This document shows, piece by piece, positions 31,971-42,989 of a stretch of 64,000 nt of DNA. The stretch lies in assembly GCF_012489685.1 (NCBI RefSeq), contig NC_080043.1, positions 13,572,223-13,636,222 of the forward strand, given 5' to 3'. This DNA comes from Lotus japonicus (lineage: Eukaryota > Streptophyta > Magnoliopsida > Fabales > Fabaceae). Position 1 is the first letter of the stretch; every line of letters starts with the position of its first letter. A program made the translations under genes and the position numbers. A model generated the notes under the pieces. The model ran no database searches and had not been told where the DNA came from. It saw only the letters and a program-made list of their open reading frames with translations.

Positions 31971-31999
31971 ATAAAATGGTGAGACGTGAAGGAAAATGG

Positions 32000-32980
32000 G
32001 GTGGAACCTGCATAAAGAAAACCATCTTCTTCTCAATCTTTTCCTTTTCACGTAGGAGACTAAGGACAATTTTGAAAACGATGTTTAAAACATCTTTAAG
32101 CTTTCTGATATTTTAGTTTTAAAAGCTAATATTGAGAATTGTTTTTAAAAACAGTTTAAACAAACAATTTTTTAATTTTTAAAAACAGATAGAATTATCA
32201 AAAACTGTAATCAAACATGATCTAAACCCATCACACTTTTATCACCTTCAACCTTCCTCACTTTCACTTTCAGGCATCGCATTCATCCATCATATAGACC
32301 CACGACCGGAACCCTCAGTGAACAGAGCCACCACTTCGGGTTCAATTAGGTTCTTGTTTTGGTCAAGTCTAGAATTAGGTTAAAAAATGTTAGTATGTGT
32401 GCATTGGGCTTGGCCCAGTTTGTTTAAGTGTGTAAATGCATGTGTTGACAAAGGGCTATGCTATTTTGCACGACAAGTTATAGCACTACACACTGCACGA
32501 CCCTTCAATAACCAATAAAAAACTCTGGTTTATAATATAAAACAATTTGTGAAATAAAAGGCAGTTAAGATAAACAGATAACAATTGACCAAAAAAAAAG
32601 ATAAACAGATAACACGCTAGTAGTGCATGTCGTGGGTTATTGGGTTGTCCAATAAAACATTACTCTTGACAAAAAAATGCATGTGTTAATTATTCGTAGT
32701 ATTTTTTCGAAGTTATTGTATCGACTATCGACCACAAATTATAGTGATGGATTTGATTTCCGTCGCAATATACTGACGGATTTATTTTCCATTGCAAAAC
32801 TACGCATATAATTATCAATTGTTTTATTTTTTATATTATCTAAATAAAAACCTTCAACCCTATTTGTAATTGTACAATCAAATGAAAGCTAATATCCAAA
32901 TGACTGGGAACATGGTTGGTGAGATAACACAAGTTGTGTATATGGCCATTATCTGTTTGATAAGCCTCAAAATTATATAT
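32000..32980. other. Gene-free spacer
   Basis: No gene seen. It includes a 14-bp A-tailed footprint (32,567-32,614). The missing 5' exons of the plastid-type gene that follows are not recognisable here. Confidence 0.45.
32567..32614 (+). mobile_element. Ultra-short A-tailed footprint (14-bp insert)
   Basis: Perfect 17-bp repeats AAGATAAACAGATAACA (32,567-32,583 and 32,598-32,614) flank the insert ATTGACCAAAAAAA. The tail is close to the SINE tail GTACCAAAAAAA. Confidence 0.75.
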
Positions 32981-33674
32981 TAGAAGAAAGTGTGGAAGTG
33001 TTAAAAAATGCAGCTAAGACAAGAGAGGTAGCAGCTGAGGAGGTTCTTTCTGCACTGTCTGTCATTGAGAAAGCCAAACTTGATCCTTCTGGTTTTCTTG
33101 ACACCCTTGGTGGAAAGGAATCCCCTGGGAGGACCTGGATGCTAATTTTTACTGCAAAGGTTGACATGTTTCCATCATTTTTTGCTGTCATTCTTCTTCT
33201 TTTAGCTATAATTTTATTTCCTGTTATTGTTATGATTATTAGTTACTTAGCATTAGATATTTATACTTACTATGATTATGGTGCTGGATTCTAGAAACAA
33301 TTAAAAGGCGGTGGATATTTCCCTCTCACTGCTGTTCATAGGTTCAATGCTGCTGTAAGTCTCTTTCGTGTGATGCTATCCATATTACATTCTTTATACA
33401 GAGTCCAATTTATAGTGAAAAGATTAAGAGAATCAGTCATTTTCCTATTTGAGAAGCTTTCAATCTTGTGTTGTTGTCTTGTTGAGTTTTTGAACTTAAG
33501 TTGTTTCTAGCCGGAGAAGCAAGAGAGATGATGATATAGAAACATTTGATTAATGTAAAGAAAAGCTTCTAAAGAATAAAGGTTGCGTTACTACCCTTGT
33601 TCCCATTTTCTAACACTTTCTGGAACTTCATCCAAAGTCATGTGATTTGGACTTTTTTTTTGTTAACTTGATTT

Positions 33675-33752
33675 TGATCGAGCTCAATGGCGTAGTGTGA
33701 TCCCTATAGCCGACCTCACTTAGTGGGATAAGGCTTTTGTTGTTGTTGTTTT
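33675..33752 (+). repeat. Au-type SINE fragment
   Basis: CAATGGCGTAGTGTGATCCC is followed by CACTTAGTGGGATAAGGCTT and (TTG)n. The motif GTGGGATAAGGCTT-(TTG)n is the 3' end of the plant Au SINE family. The 5' part is missing. Confidence 0.6.
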
Positions 33753-34033
33753 TATTTTGTAAAATTGATGGACCAGCTGCTTCTTTGTACATGATTGTAT
33801 TGTTCTGTCCTCTATAAACTTATTTCCAAATTAAACTTCAACGTTCGTTACTGACTATGAAATTATTAGTTTGGATCTGATGTCAAGCATGGTTCTATTA
33901 TTTGTCTTTTTGCTTCGAAGCATATCTGATGTCAATAGTCACATCATTTGTTTTGCTCAGCTCTTGAAACATAAAAGCACATGGGCTACTTGGGGCAAAG
34001 ACATCATTAAATCATATCCTTTGAAGAGGAATG

Positions 34034-34302
34034 GATTCTGATAGGTACTCACGGTTAGTGACTAATAGATAGTTAGTTGGGGGTGGGAGTTAATTTGAGA
34101 GTGAGTCTATAAATAAGGGTGTTAGAGAGACTATGGGTATCTTTGGATTCATTTTGGTATTAGGGTTTAGGGAGAGCATTGGGTCTCTTTCTGGGTTAGG
34201 AAGAGTGTTTGGTATCTCTCTTGTATCTTCCTCAATTCCTATTTAGGAATTAGGGTTCTATCATTGAAATACTAACAGATTTGGCTGGGTACTATCAGAT
34301 TC
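34034..34302 (+). mobile_element. Solo LTR with 5-bp target-site duplication
   Basis: The 259-bp LTR at 34,039-34,297 starts TGATAGGTACTC and ends GGGTACTATCA. Perfect GATTC repeats flank it at 34,034-34,038 and 34,298-34,302. It contains a TATAAATAAGG promoter motif. TG/CA ends plus a 5-bp duplication mean recombination between two LTRs removed the internal region. Relatives occur at 10,559-10,832 and 20,242-20,415. Confidence 0.9.
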
Positions 34303-35532
34303 CCATTCCTTTCTCAGTTTGGGAGCCAATTTAAATGTTTTTATTTTTCAAAACCAAAAACATATTTTCAGTCATTGAGGACAAGAGAGAGAACTATTAA
34401 CTTTACATTGAATATTGTAATGTAATTACTTTTATCATCTTAACAGTGTTGCAAAAGTTCGGGTGAAAAACTGAAAATTAACCGTTGCTTTGTTTTTTAT
34501 TAGCCACTTAAAATGAAGCCAGGTAAATCAGTCCTCATCTATTTTCAGTGACTTGTGAGGACCCTTCTGCATATCCACCTCAATCAGGAAACATTGTTTT
34601 GAGTTTGAGTTGATAAGGCCTCTGAAATAGTTTCTTGATTTCCTCTTTACCCCTTCTCATGCAAGCATGGTTGTATTACTGCAGTTTGTTTCACTGTTTG
34701 TAAATGTTATACCGTATCATCAAATAATGTCTAAAATAAGCTCAAGCAGTTTTCTGATTGCTTATATCAGTTTGAGTATTAAATTGTCTTCATGAATTCT
34801 TACGCAAAGAGGATCGAAAATGGTGTATATCTTGGACCGATTGGACAATTAACATTTGAAGGGAGACTTTCATGGAAAAACAGAATACTGGCTTTCATTT
34901 TTGAGAACCTTCGAATAAAAATTGGACCTCTGAAACCTCTACAGATCAGCCTAGGAAAAAAGGAAGACGCAGAACCAAATACCAAGAGTCCTTTTTTTAT
35001 CTGGTTTTATGTTGATGAGGAAATAGCTGTTGCTCGAGGCCACAGCGGAGGCACTGCATTTTGGTGTCGGTCTCGTCAAGTCAACATTTGATTTTCCTTA
35101 GCTTCCTTTCAAGTGTCTTTCCTTCCTTTCCTTTCAACTTCTGAGTTGTTGACTGAACAGAAAGAAAGTTTCATGTAGATAAGGTATTAAACTTGTTTGT
35201 ACTTATGTAATGCATAGTGTATATATGAAATCCAGGAAACTGAAATATATATACATTGATTTGAAGTTTTTGTTTCATGGTGGTAGACCACTGCTGGGGA
35301 AAAAATGGGGTCAGGCCATTTGTGAGGAAAGAGTTACTCAGCAACTAAAGAGAACAGGATTCGAAAAAGTTAATATAAGAAGAGGGTGAAAAATGATAGA
35401 CTAAGAAAGCTTCAAGCACTGGCCTAATTCTAAAAGAATCTCTACATAGTACGTGCTGTTACAAAAGTTCATTCACAAGTGCTAAAAGCAAGATTAATTG
35501 AATCAAAGATCAAACTCCTGCACAAGTACATA

Positions 35533-36560
35533 CCTGCAGGCACAATTAGAAATGAACCATCAGGAGACCAGGCTAATCTTCTGAAGAAAGATGGTAATGT
35601 CTTATCATGGAAGATATGATATTTAGTCTACTGCATTACAAAAATTATGCCTAATGTTCAGGTATGTAACAACCATCTACGATGAAAATAAATAAAAATG
35701 ACACCTACATGCTAACCTTAGAAATCTTCAATAATGGTTTGGATATAAGATGCTGGCAAACATAATCGGCCTTCTCAATGCCCTTTGATTTATGAGGCTT
35801 ATTAATGTAAACTCGGCATGTCCGGTCAGAACTAAGAGATATAACATACTTCCCTAGAGGGTCCCAAGCAACCCCCTGAACATAGTGTGCATGGGACTCT
35901 AGTGTCTGAAGGTTAGTTCCTGACACACATGGATCAAGTGATATAAGAATATAAACCAAGCATGTCAATTGGCATAATCACAGCATATCAACTGCCATGT
36001 ACCACATTGGTAGCATATCAAAATAGTTATGTGTTGTCTTTCTTACCTTTGTTTATATCCCATATAATGCAACAATTATCAACTGATCCAGATATGAGAT
36101 ATGCGCCATCCGGAGACCACTCGAGGTCCATAATGCCCTTGAGATGAGATCTAATGCACAAAAAAAAAATCTAATGTCACCAGGAAATTGATACAGTGAA
36201 AACATAATGTCAAAACGAATATTTAAAAGTCTGCTTGGTCTTTATGAATGTTATTAACCAAAGTTTGTCATTCAGATTCAATTAACAATCATACTTCCAT
36301 TTTTTTCCATTATATTTACTTTAAAATTATAAAAATGCAAGTAATGGCTAATTGGTTAATCAGAGCAAAGGCAATACCGTAACGTCTTAAAAACCTTCCA
36401 TCTATGACCAGTATCTGTCGAATGTAAAAACTAAAAACTAGCAGAAGCTAGTTGATCCCTTATTTTAGCTGAAGCTAAAAACTAAAAACTGTTAAACACA
36501 TTCAACAGTGACAATCAAGATCATACCCTCAGCACCAGAAGCTAGCAGTTACCCTGCAAC
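35533..36560 (-). pseudogene. FAS2: FAS2 (CAF-1 p60) fragment, middle WD40 exons
   Basis: Minus-strand exons match the WD40 subunit of chromatin assembly factor 1. In order: LLASGAEG (about 36,535-36,560); TDTGHRWKVFKTL (about 36,379-36,420); [20 protein letters not shown] and [13 protein letters not shown] (36,047-36,149); [20 protein letters not shown] and [19 protein letters not shown] (35,717-35,919); [20 protein letters not shown] (about 35,533-35,640). The blocks end in good donor sites. The C-terminal half is missing before 35,091. The N-terminal exon is not in normal position but lies in an inverted repeat at 37.0-37.4 kb. In the intact protein this subunit deposits H3-H4 behind replication forks. 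This copy cannot make the full protein. Confidence 0.8.
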
Positions 36561-36844
36561 ATTCAAAATGAGAGTTGTTAAGTTACTCTAAACAACACAA
36601 AGCATCACCAGCTAAATTATAATTTGGCAACACAAATCATCACTACTTTTCTTGTTGAAGAACAATGGCAACATTCCCGTTAATACAAATAACTAAAATC
36701 AAATATGTACAGAAAAGATCTAAACAGTTACTCATAGTGCACTAATGCAAACAAACAACAATTCTTCAACCAACAGAGAATTATGTGAAATCGTGATCAA
36801 TTTTACAGGCGCAGATGAGAGAAGCAGTTACCGGAAGAAGAGAA

Positions 36845-36928
36845 GCGAATGACATTGACGGCGGAGCTATGATAAGAAAGGTTGTTGATAAGCGAATGAC
36901 ATTGACGGCGGAGCTATGATAAGAAAAG
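36845..36928 (-). repeat. Two tandem copies of a FAS2 exon piece (47-bp period)
   Basis: GCGAATGACATTGACGGCGG begins twice, 47 bp apart; a third, related copy is at about 37,275-37,315. On the minus strand the unit contains CTTATCATAGCTCCGCCGTC, the FAS2 segment encoding YHSSAVNV. Confidence 0.75.
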
Positions 36929-36929
36929 C

Positions 36930-37470
36930 CCTAAGCCCAAACAATACCGCCAATTAAAACACAGAAGCGCGAAAATTCCCTTCCCCCACTCTTGACTCTT
37001 CGCATTCTTCTCTATGTACACTCGCTGTCTTTCCACTCCAAACCCTAATTAGTTCAAACCGAAAAGACCGCACGAGAGAGAAATGAAGTTTGAAACGGTT
37101 AAGATAAGGTGTCACGAGGGCAAACCCATCTTCTCCATTGATTTCCACCCTCCCTCCGCCACCGCCGGCGCCGATCTCAACATCAAGGTACTACCACTCC
37201 GTTTCCAGTTTTGGACGATTAAACCAGCTGGAGCACAGAAGAAGCAGTTACCTTCAGAAAGGTGCGGAAGAAGAGAATGACATTGACGGCGGAGCTATGA
37301 TAAGAAAGGTTGTTGTTGAAATCGGCGCCGGCGGTGGCGAGGGAGGGTGGAAATCAATGGAGAAGATGGGTTTGTCCTCGTGACACACCTTATCTTAGCC
37401 GTTCCAACTTCATTTCTCTCTCGCGTGCGGTCGGTTTCAACTAATTAGGGTTTGGAGTGAAAAGACAGTG
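36930..37470. repeat. FAS2: Inverted repeat carrying FAS2 promoter and exon 1
   Basis: The left arm (about 36,930-37,185) holds the 5' flank and, on the plus strand, exon 1 from ATG 37,083: KIRCHEGKPIFSIDFHP and ATAGADLNIK, then a remnant of exon 2 (FWTIKPAGAQKKQLPS). The right arm (about 37,317-37,475, continuing at 38,436-38,520 after an inserted element) is the reverse complement. On the minus strand its exon-1 copy has an early stop after MKLERLR. Shared strings include CCATCTTCTCCATTGATTTC and CGCCACCGCCGGCGCCGAT. The two arms are separated by about 130 bp. Transcription through both arms would give a fold-back RNA. Confidence 0.8.
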
Positions 37471-38441
37471 AGTGTTAAGGGCTGAGCATCGGGCGGACTC
37501 GGGTGGCACACACCGGGTTTGGACGGGTTTGAACCAGACATATATCAAACTGTTACCGACCGTGGAAGCCTCAGATATCTTGGGTGCGGGTTGAATCGAT
37601 GAGCGGGTTATGCGGGTCGGTTAGTACGGGTACACCATTCTTCTCCTTCTTCCCCCTTCCTCTCCCTGGCCACATCTACTCTTCCCTTCACGACTCTATT
37701 TCCACACTTGCCTCGTCTAGGAAACACCATTGTTAAGCATCTTAGAACGAAAAAACCTTGCAAGATGAGATCTTTACGATCTCTAGTGGTGATAACACTG
37801 CACGACCGCCGCGACATGAAACACAAGCTCTTATAAAGCTTTGTGAACATGGGTGGCTGTGCAAGAAGAACGGTGGTCGGACGTGGAGGTTTCTGCTGCG
37901 AACGGTGGTGGTTTATGAGCAAGTGGGTATTTGGGCTGGTTTGTGGGAGAGAAGAGGTGATGGTTGTGGTAGCTTCAGATGATGAGAATTGAGAAGGAGG
38001 TTGTGGTTACTTGGGCTGGTGTGTGAAGAAGATAAGAGTTTGTTTATTTTATCATACCTCTTTATTTCTTTGCAAAGTCACGTGAATGAAAGGCTAGTAT
38101 GACAAAAAGTTGAAGCTATATGTAGCTTGCTAGCTTGTGGCAGAAAAAGGTTGATGGCTCTCAAGCCTCATCACAGTATCACACTGATCAATGATCATAG
38201 TCACAGCCTAGTGTGACAGTCATAATAAAGCTGGCACATCATGGGTAAATAAAATAATTGATACCTCAAGTCGGTTCGAGTTTTGACGATTTTTAAATAT
38301 TCAACCCGAATCTGACCGTTTTTACCCATTTGGAACCATAGCAGCTTAACCCGATCTGATACATCCGATCCGCCCCGCCCGTTCATGCTGTTTTGGACTC
38401 GGTTAAGTCGGGTCAAATAATCATGCTCAGCCCTAGAGTGT
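37470..38441. mobile_element. hAT-like element (960 bp) inserted in the FAS2 inverted repeat
   Basis: Ends TAAGGGCTGAGCAT and ATGCTCAGCCCTA (37,476-38,435) are inverted repeats, flanked by GAGTGT at 37,470-37,475 and 38,436-38,441. The target, ..GAGTGTACAT.., is uninterrupted in the left arm of the inverted repeat, which proves insertion. Subterminal GGGTCAAATAAT and CGGGTT-rich ends fit hAT MITEs, although only 6 bp of duplication is visible instead of 8. It carries no transposase. Confidence 0.75.
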
Positions 38442-38744
38442 ACATAGAGAAGAATGCAAAGAGTTAAGAGTGGGGGAAGGAAATTTTCGCGCTTCTGTGT
38501 TTTTATTGGTGGTTTTGTTTGGGCTTAGGGCTTTCTTCTGAGCGGCCCAAGGTAGCAAGCATGCGAGTTATGTTACGTTTTTGTTTCTCGTATGCTTGCA
38601 ATATGAGGTTTTGAAGCACTCAACTTACCGATGTATTTTAATTTCATAGGTGTGTGCTTTTGGTGGTTTATCTATTTTCTCTCTACCATGTTGCTAGGTT
38701 CTTGCCACATCATGTTGTTGGCTTATAGTATGCTAGCTTGAACT

Positions 38745-38885
38745 GTAGGCTATGTTTGGTTGGGTGGAAAGAAAATGGGAGGAAAGAAAACACGGAAACC
38801 GATGCATGAATTAGTCTAAATTCATGCATCGGTTTCCGTGTTTTCTTTCCTTCCCTTTTTTTTCACCCAACCAAACATAGCCGTA
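38745..38885. mobile_element. Hairpin MITE, PIF/Harbinger-like
   Basis: Near-perfect palindrome at 38,748-38,882. It starts GGCTATGTTTGGTTGGGTGG and ends CACCCAACCAAACATAGCC, with arms of about 63 bp and a short AGTCTA centre. Flanking GTA on both sides is a possible 3-bp duplication. The ends resemble Tourist-type MITEs. Confidence 0.75.
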
Positions 38886-38889
38886 GTGT

Positions 38890-39700
38890 TTCTTTGTGTG
38901 TTGTGTGGAAGTGTTATTTTCCAAGTTTGAGTCCTATGACTTTGTTATATCAATATGTGTTGTTTGACTGGACTTATGCCTTAATCTTACAAATATTTGA
39001 CAAAAAAATGTTTGTTTCTATTATGAATAATGTTTAGTTGATATATCAATTCCACCTCCATTTTGTGAGATTAGGTAAAAATGAGAGATAAATGAATGAT
39101 ATGATATTATTTCTGTATCTCTGAATGCAGGCTATTCTTCCTATATACATGAATCCAAATTGAAAAAAGAAAAATAGAAAAAGATGCTGCCAGCATGGTT
39201 AATATAATGAGACTAAAGTAAGATAGACTTTTCCTCAGTCCTTTAATCAACCGACATTACCTCAAGTTTCTGTGGGTCCACCCAGATGCCAACCTCATCA
39301 AACTTGTGGGTGAATTGGGTAGGATGAAAGAGCGCGTAGTTTCTTATATGCACACAAGTTTTTGTTAATAAGAAACTTGAACCCAAAATCAAATACACGG
39401 AAAGTGCACAAATTTAAGTGTAGAATTATAGAATATACCATGTTGAGATTTAAAGGGAAGCATAGAAGTTCAAAAACAACGTTTGGCACACCACCATAGA
39501 GAGCAACCTGAATTGGATGTATGCTCAATAAAATAGTACCAACTGGTTTTGTCCGGCACATAATATACATCCCACTGGAAAAATATATATCAACTCTTCA
39601 TCAATTTATAAATGACCAAAATTTTCACCCTTGTCTTAAAAATGTCATCTATTTTCTCATTCCGTTACATAAACAAAATCATACATCACTATATTCAATT
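38890..39700. other. Spacer upstream of the aminotransferase-like gene
   Basis: AT-rich, no recognised element. The first possible ATG of the next gene in frame is at 39,612. Confidence 0.4.
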
Positions 39701-39707
39701 CTTGTTG

Positions 39708-42528
39708 ATGGAGGTGGAACATCCCTTATTCGCAGAGAAAACAGTGTTATTAGTTGAGCCATGCATAGCTCAGAACCAGAACAAGACAAGCAATGAGGTT
39801 GGAGTTGAAACAAAAACAAGCATATCAGAGACATCTAATGACTTTTGTTACCTCCCTGAATCCTTCAAGAAGCTCGTGGAAATGGGTCTGCCCTGTAATG
39901 AATCTGTGGAGGAAAAGCTTTCATGGTTGAGGTCCCAGATCATAGGTCACCATGCAGAGTTTGATTCTCCATTTGGAAGAAGAAAACTTCTCTATGCTGA
40001 TCACACTGCTTTTGGCCGTAGCCTTCACTACAATGAAAATTTCATCATCGACCATCTTCTTCCTTTCTATGGTACTTTACTTGACATCACACCTTATAAT
40101 GATCTATATTATGTGCTCTGATGACTATTACCTGGCATTTTCCAAGATAGATTGAATTTTCTTTTTCACAAATGTTGTCTCATTTTTTATCTCACAAGTA
40201 AAATTTTGACACGTCAATTAAAAGCTATTATATCAGTTTTCAGCTGACTCACTTATGTTTTTTTAATTGACATAACAAAATTTTATCGACAATTTGCAAC
40301 TTCACAACTTGGTAGTTTTTGATTCCTTGAAAATCTTCTAGATTGGTCAAGCAAATTATAGAAGACAAGACACTACAAAATTCAAAGGTCAGAGCATAGC
40401 TTTGACCCTTGTTATTACCTGTGTAGGTAACACTCACACTTGTGACAGTTATGTGGGAAGCAGAACAACAAAAATGCTACATGAAGCAACTGAGTACATT
40501 AAGAAATGCTTAGGTGGTGGAGAAAATGACGCAATCATCTTCTGTGGTTCAGGCACAACTGCAGCCATCAAGAGGCTGCAAGAAGTGATGGGAATAGCTG
40601 TGCCATCAATCACGAGGGAGAGGCTTTTGAAGAGCCTCAACAAAGAAGAGAGATGGGTGGTTTTTGTTGGACCCCATGAACACCATTCCAACCTCCTTTC
40701 GTGGCGGCAAAGCCTTGCCGCGGTGATAGAGATTGGCCTAGATGACCAGGGGTTGCTGGATTTGGAAGCTCTGAAGTTGCAACTTGAAGCCTTTAAGCAT
40801 TCGAATCGACCTTTCTTGGGATCTTTCTCTGCTTGCAGCAATGTCACTGGAATATACTCAGATACAAGAGCTATTGCTAGGCTTCTTCACCAGTACAAAG
40901 GGTTTTCATGCTTTGATTTTGCAGCAAGGTACATGGTTAGAATTGTTGACATGTGTATGAGTTTATGTGTTGTGAAATGAATTTAGCGTGGTAGAATTTC
41001 CTTACACAGACATCTAATTATTGATCGCCACATCAGTAAATGTGGCATTATATGATTGGCTGTTAATGTAAAGAAGTTTCATAAGGTGCATGAAATTTGA
41101 AAACATGGTGATGGTTTTTCTTTGTTTGTGTAGTGGTCCATATATATGTGGAGATTGACATGAGGTCAGGGCAGAGAGATGGCTATGATACTGCGCTCCT
41201 GAGTCCACATAAGTTTCTTGGTGGTCCTGACTCTCCTCGAGTGCTCCTCATGAGTCATGAACAAAGCCTTATATCAGTTAAGATCTTCACCTACTCCATC
41301 CACTTGTGGCGGTGGAACTGTCACTTATGTCTACAGCTTCAATGAAAAGGTATTAAATTGCTATTCTCTTGTTGGAAATTATGAAAATGCAGAGAAGTAT
41401 ATAGTATATAGGTACATTTTAAAAAATCTAGAAGGTGCATGCTTGCACATATTAATCAGTTAACTCTGTGTCATTTATACAGGATACACTATACTTGGAG
41501 AATATTGAGGATAGGGAAAATGGGGGCACACCTCCAATAATCCAAACAGTGAGAGCAGCTTTGGCATTCTGGGTGAAAGGGTACATAGGCTATGAAGAGA
41601 TTGAAAAGAGGGAACAACTTTACATTAACAAGGCACTTCAGAGGCTTGCCACCAACCCCAACATTAAGGTTCTGGGAAACTTAAAAGCCAAGAGACAAGC
41701 TATATTATCTTTCCTCATCTACTCTACCACCAATGAGTGTGATGGAGATAGCCATGAACTTAAGTTGTGGCAAGAAATGGGGAACCAAAGAGGCAAGCCA
41801 CTTCATGGTCCTTTTGTGGCAGCACTACTCAATGACATCTTTGGCATCCAAGCTGGAGGTGGTTGTGCTTGTGCTGGACCTTATGGCCATGATTTGCTGA
41901 ACATCAACAAGTCTCAAACACTTGCTATAAGATCTTCAGTTCAAGAGGTCAAAATTCCTCCACCATCATTTTTACACGTTATTATGACCCTGTTTGTTGG
42001 ATACTGACTAAATATCACTTATCAAATATTATTTACTAGAAAAACACTAAGTGCTTTTTTGTCTGCATCCAAACAGTTCTATGTTAGTGAAATTCAGTGC
42101 CAGAGCATTTTCCTTGACAACTAAAGTTGTTTATTACATTTGTGCAGGGCTATATTGGAGTAAAACCTGGATGGACCCGAGTTAGTTTTCCATATTACAT
42201 GAGTGAAGAGGATTTTGAGTACATTTTGAGCTGCATAGAGTTTTTGGCTTTATATGGCCAACGGTTCTTTCCTCTTTACAGCTTCAATTTAAGAAATGGT
42301 AGCTGGAGGATGAAGACAGAGAAATTTGAGGCATTAACCAAGGAGGGTAATCATTTGTTAGGAACAACTCTAGAGAAAGTGAACAATGATGTGCAAGAAG
42401 GAAGAGGGTATATAGTGAACCAATCTTACTTTGATGCAACCAAATGTATTGCTAGTAGCCTCCCCACGTTCCCTCCTCAGGGAATTCTCCAAGAAGATCT
42501 GGATCCCAATGTCCTCCGCTTCAGAGTT

Positions 42529-42540
<12 letters not shown>
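39708..42540 (+). pseudogene. Class V aminotransferase (cysteine-desulfurase-like), frameshifted
   Basis: Five exon blocks with good splice sites: 39,708-40,071; 40,427-40,928; 41,134-41,349; 41,483-41,947; 42,148 to about 42,527. Family marks are RRKLLYADHTAFGRSLHY, IIFCGSGTTAAIKRLQEV, the cofactor segment GFSCFDFAA and the PLP-lysine motif LLSPHKFLGG. Such enzymes (COG0520 group) use pyridoxal phosphate to remove sulfur or selenium from cysteine analogues. Exon 3 is broken twice: four extra bases (ATAT) near 41,141-41,146 put a stop after GPYICGD, and seven extra bases near 41,251-41,257 shift the frame after the lysine motif. The 3' end runs into poly-T and (ATT)n, so the original stop also seems lost. 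Splicing around exon 3 is conceivable but would remove the catalytic lysine. Confidence 0.75.
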
Positions 42541-42563
<23 letters not shown>

Positions 42564-42565
42564 AA
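42525..42565. repeat. Poly-T and (ATT)n tract at the gene's 3' end
   Basis: A T-run followed by seven or more ATT units directly after the codons for VLRFR. It adds a poly-Phe/poly-Ile tail to the open frame, not expected in the family. Confidence 0.8.
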
Positions 42566-42989
42566 TACTGTCAAATGTCAATAATCAATATACAAAACAT
42601 CATTTGTTATACATATTTTATTTTATGACATTTTCATTCCTTTTATAGGATGACTGAAATCTACTTATCTACATGTCACGACACCTTTCCTAATTTTTTG
42701 ACTTCAATTGTCCATGATTAAGAACTACTGATACATGATTAAGAACTACTGATATAGAGGTGAAAGACTCACATAAAGGATCAACATTCAATACAAACGT
42801 GGAGAGGGTACACCACTTCTTGATTCTTTCTATAGTGTAGAACTCTCGTGTTGGCTTTCAGGTTCTTCAGCCATCGACACACCTCACCACACACCTTGCA
42901 TCAATGTCAACCAATGCTCGTGTGCTGTTCTGAATCCGCTAGCAATAACTTGTCATTTTTCATGGTATAGCGGAAATACCATAAGGATA

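Larger units (their letters stand above)
32984..35091 (+). pseudogene. 5'-truncated plastid-type (fibrillin-like) gene with a lost splice acceptor
   Basis: Three exon blocks remain. 32,984-33,159 (GFLDTLGGKESPGRTWMLIF) begins at an acceptor with no upstream coding exon. 33,295-33,354 encodes KQLKGGGYFPLTAVHRFNAA. About 34,807-35,091 encodes AKRIENGVYLGPIGQLTFEG and FFIWFYVDEEIAVARG, ending at TGA. Trp-x-x-hydrophobic-Phe-Thr early and YVDEE-x-x-x-ARG near the end resemble the PAP/fibrillin layout, but the family call is tentative. The last exon should follow an AG; instead the sequence is TTCTTAC then GCAAAGAGG, so the acceptor is lost. With the 5' exons missing as well, this is a pseudogene. 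A solo LTR lies in the last intron. Confidence 0.65.

Noticed and set aside
37608..37982. Open frames on both strands at 37.6-38.0 kb
   Set aside because: Both are inside the 960-bp hAT-like element and show no transposase motif.
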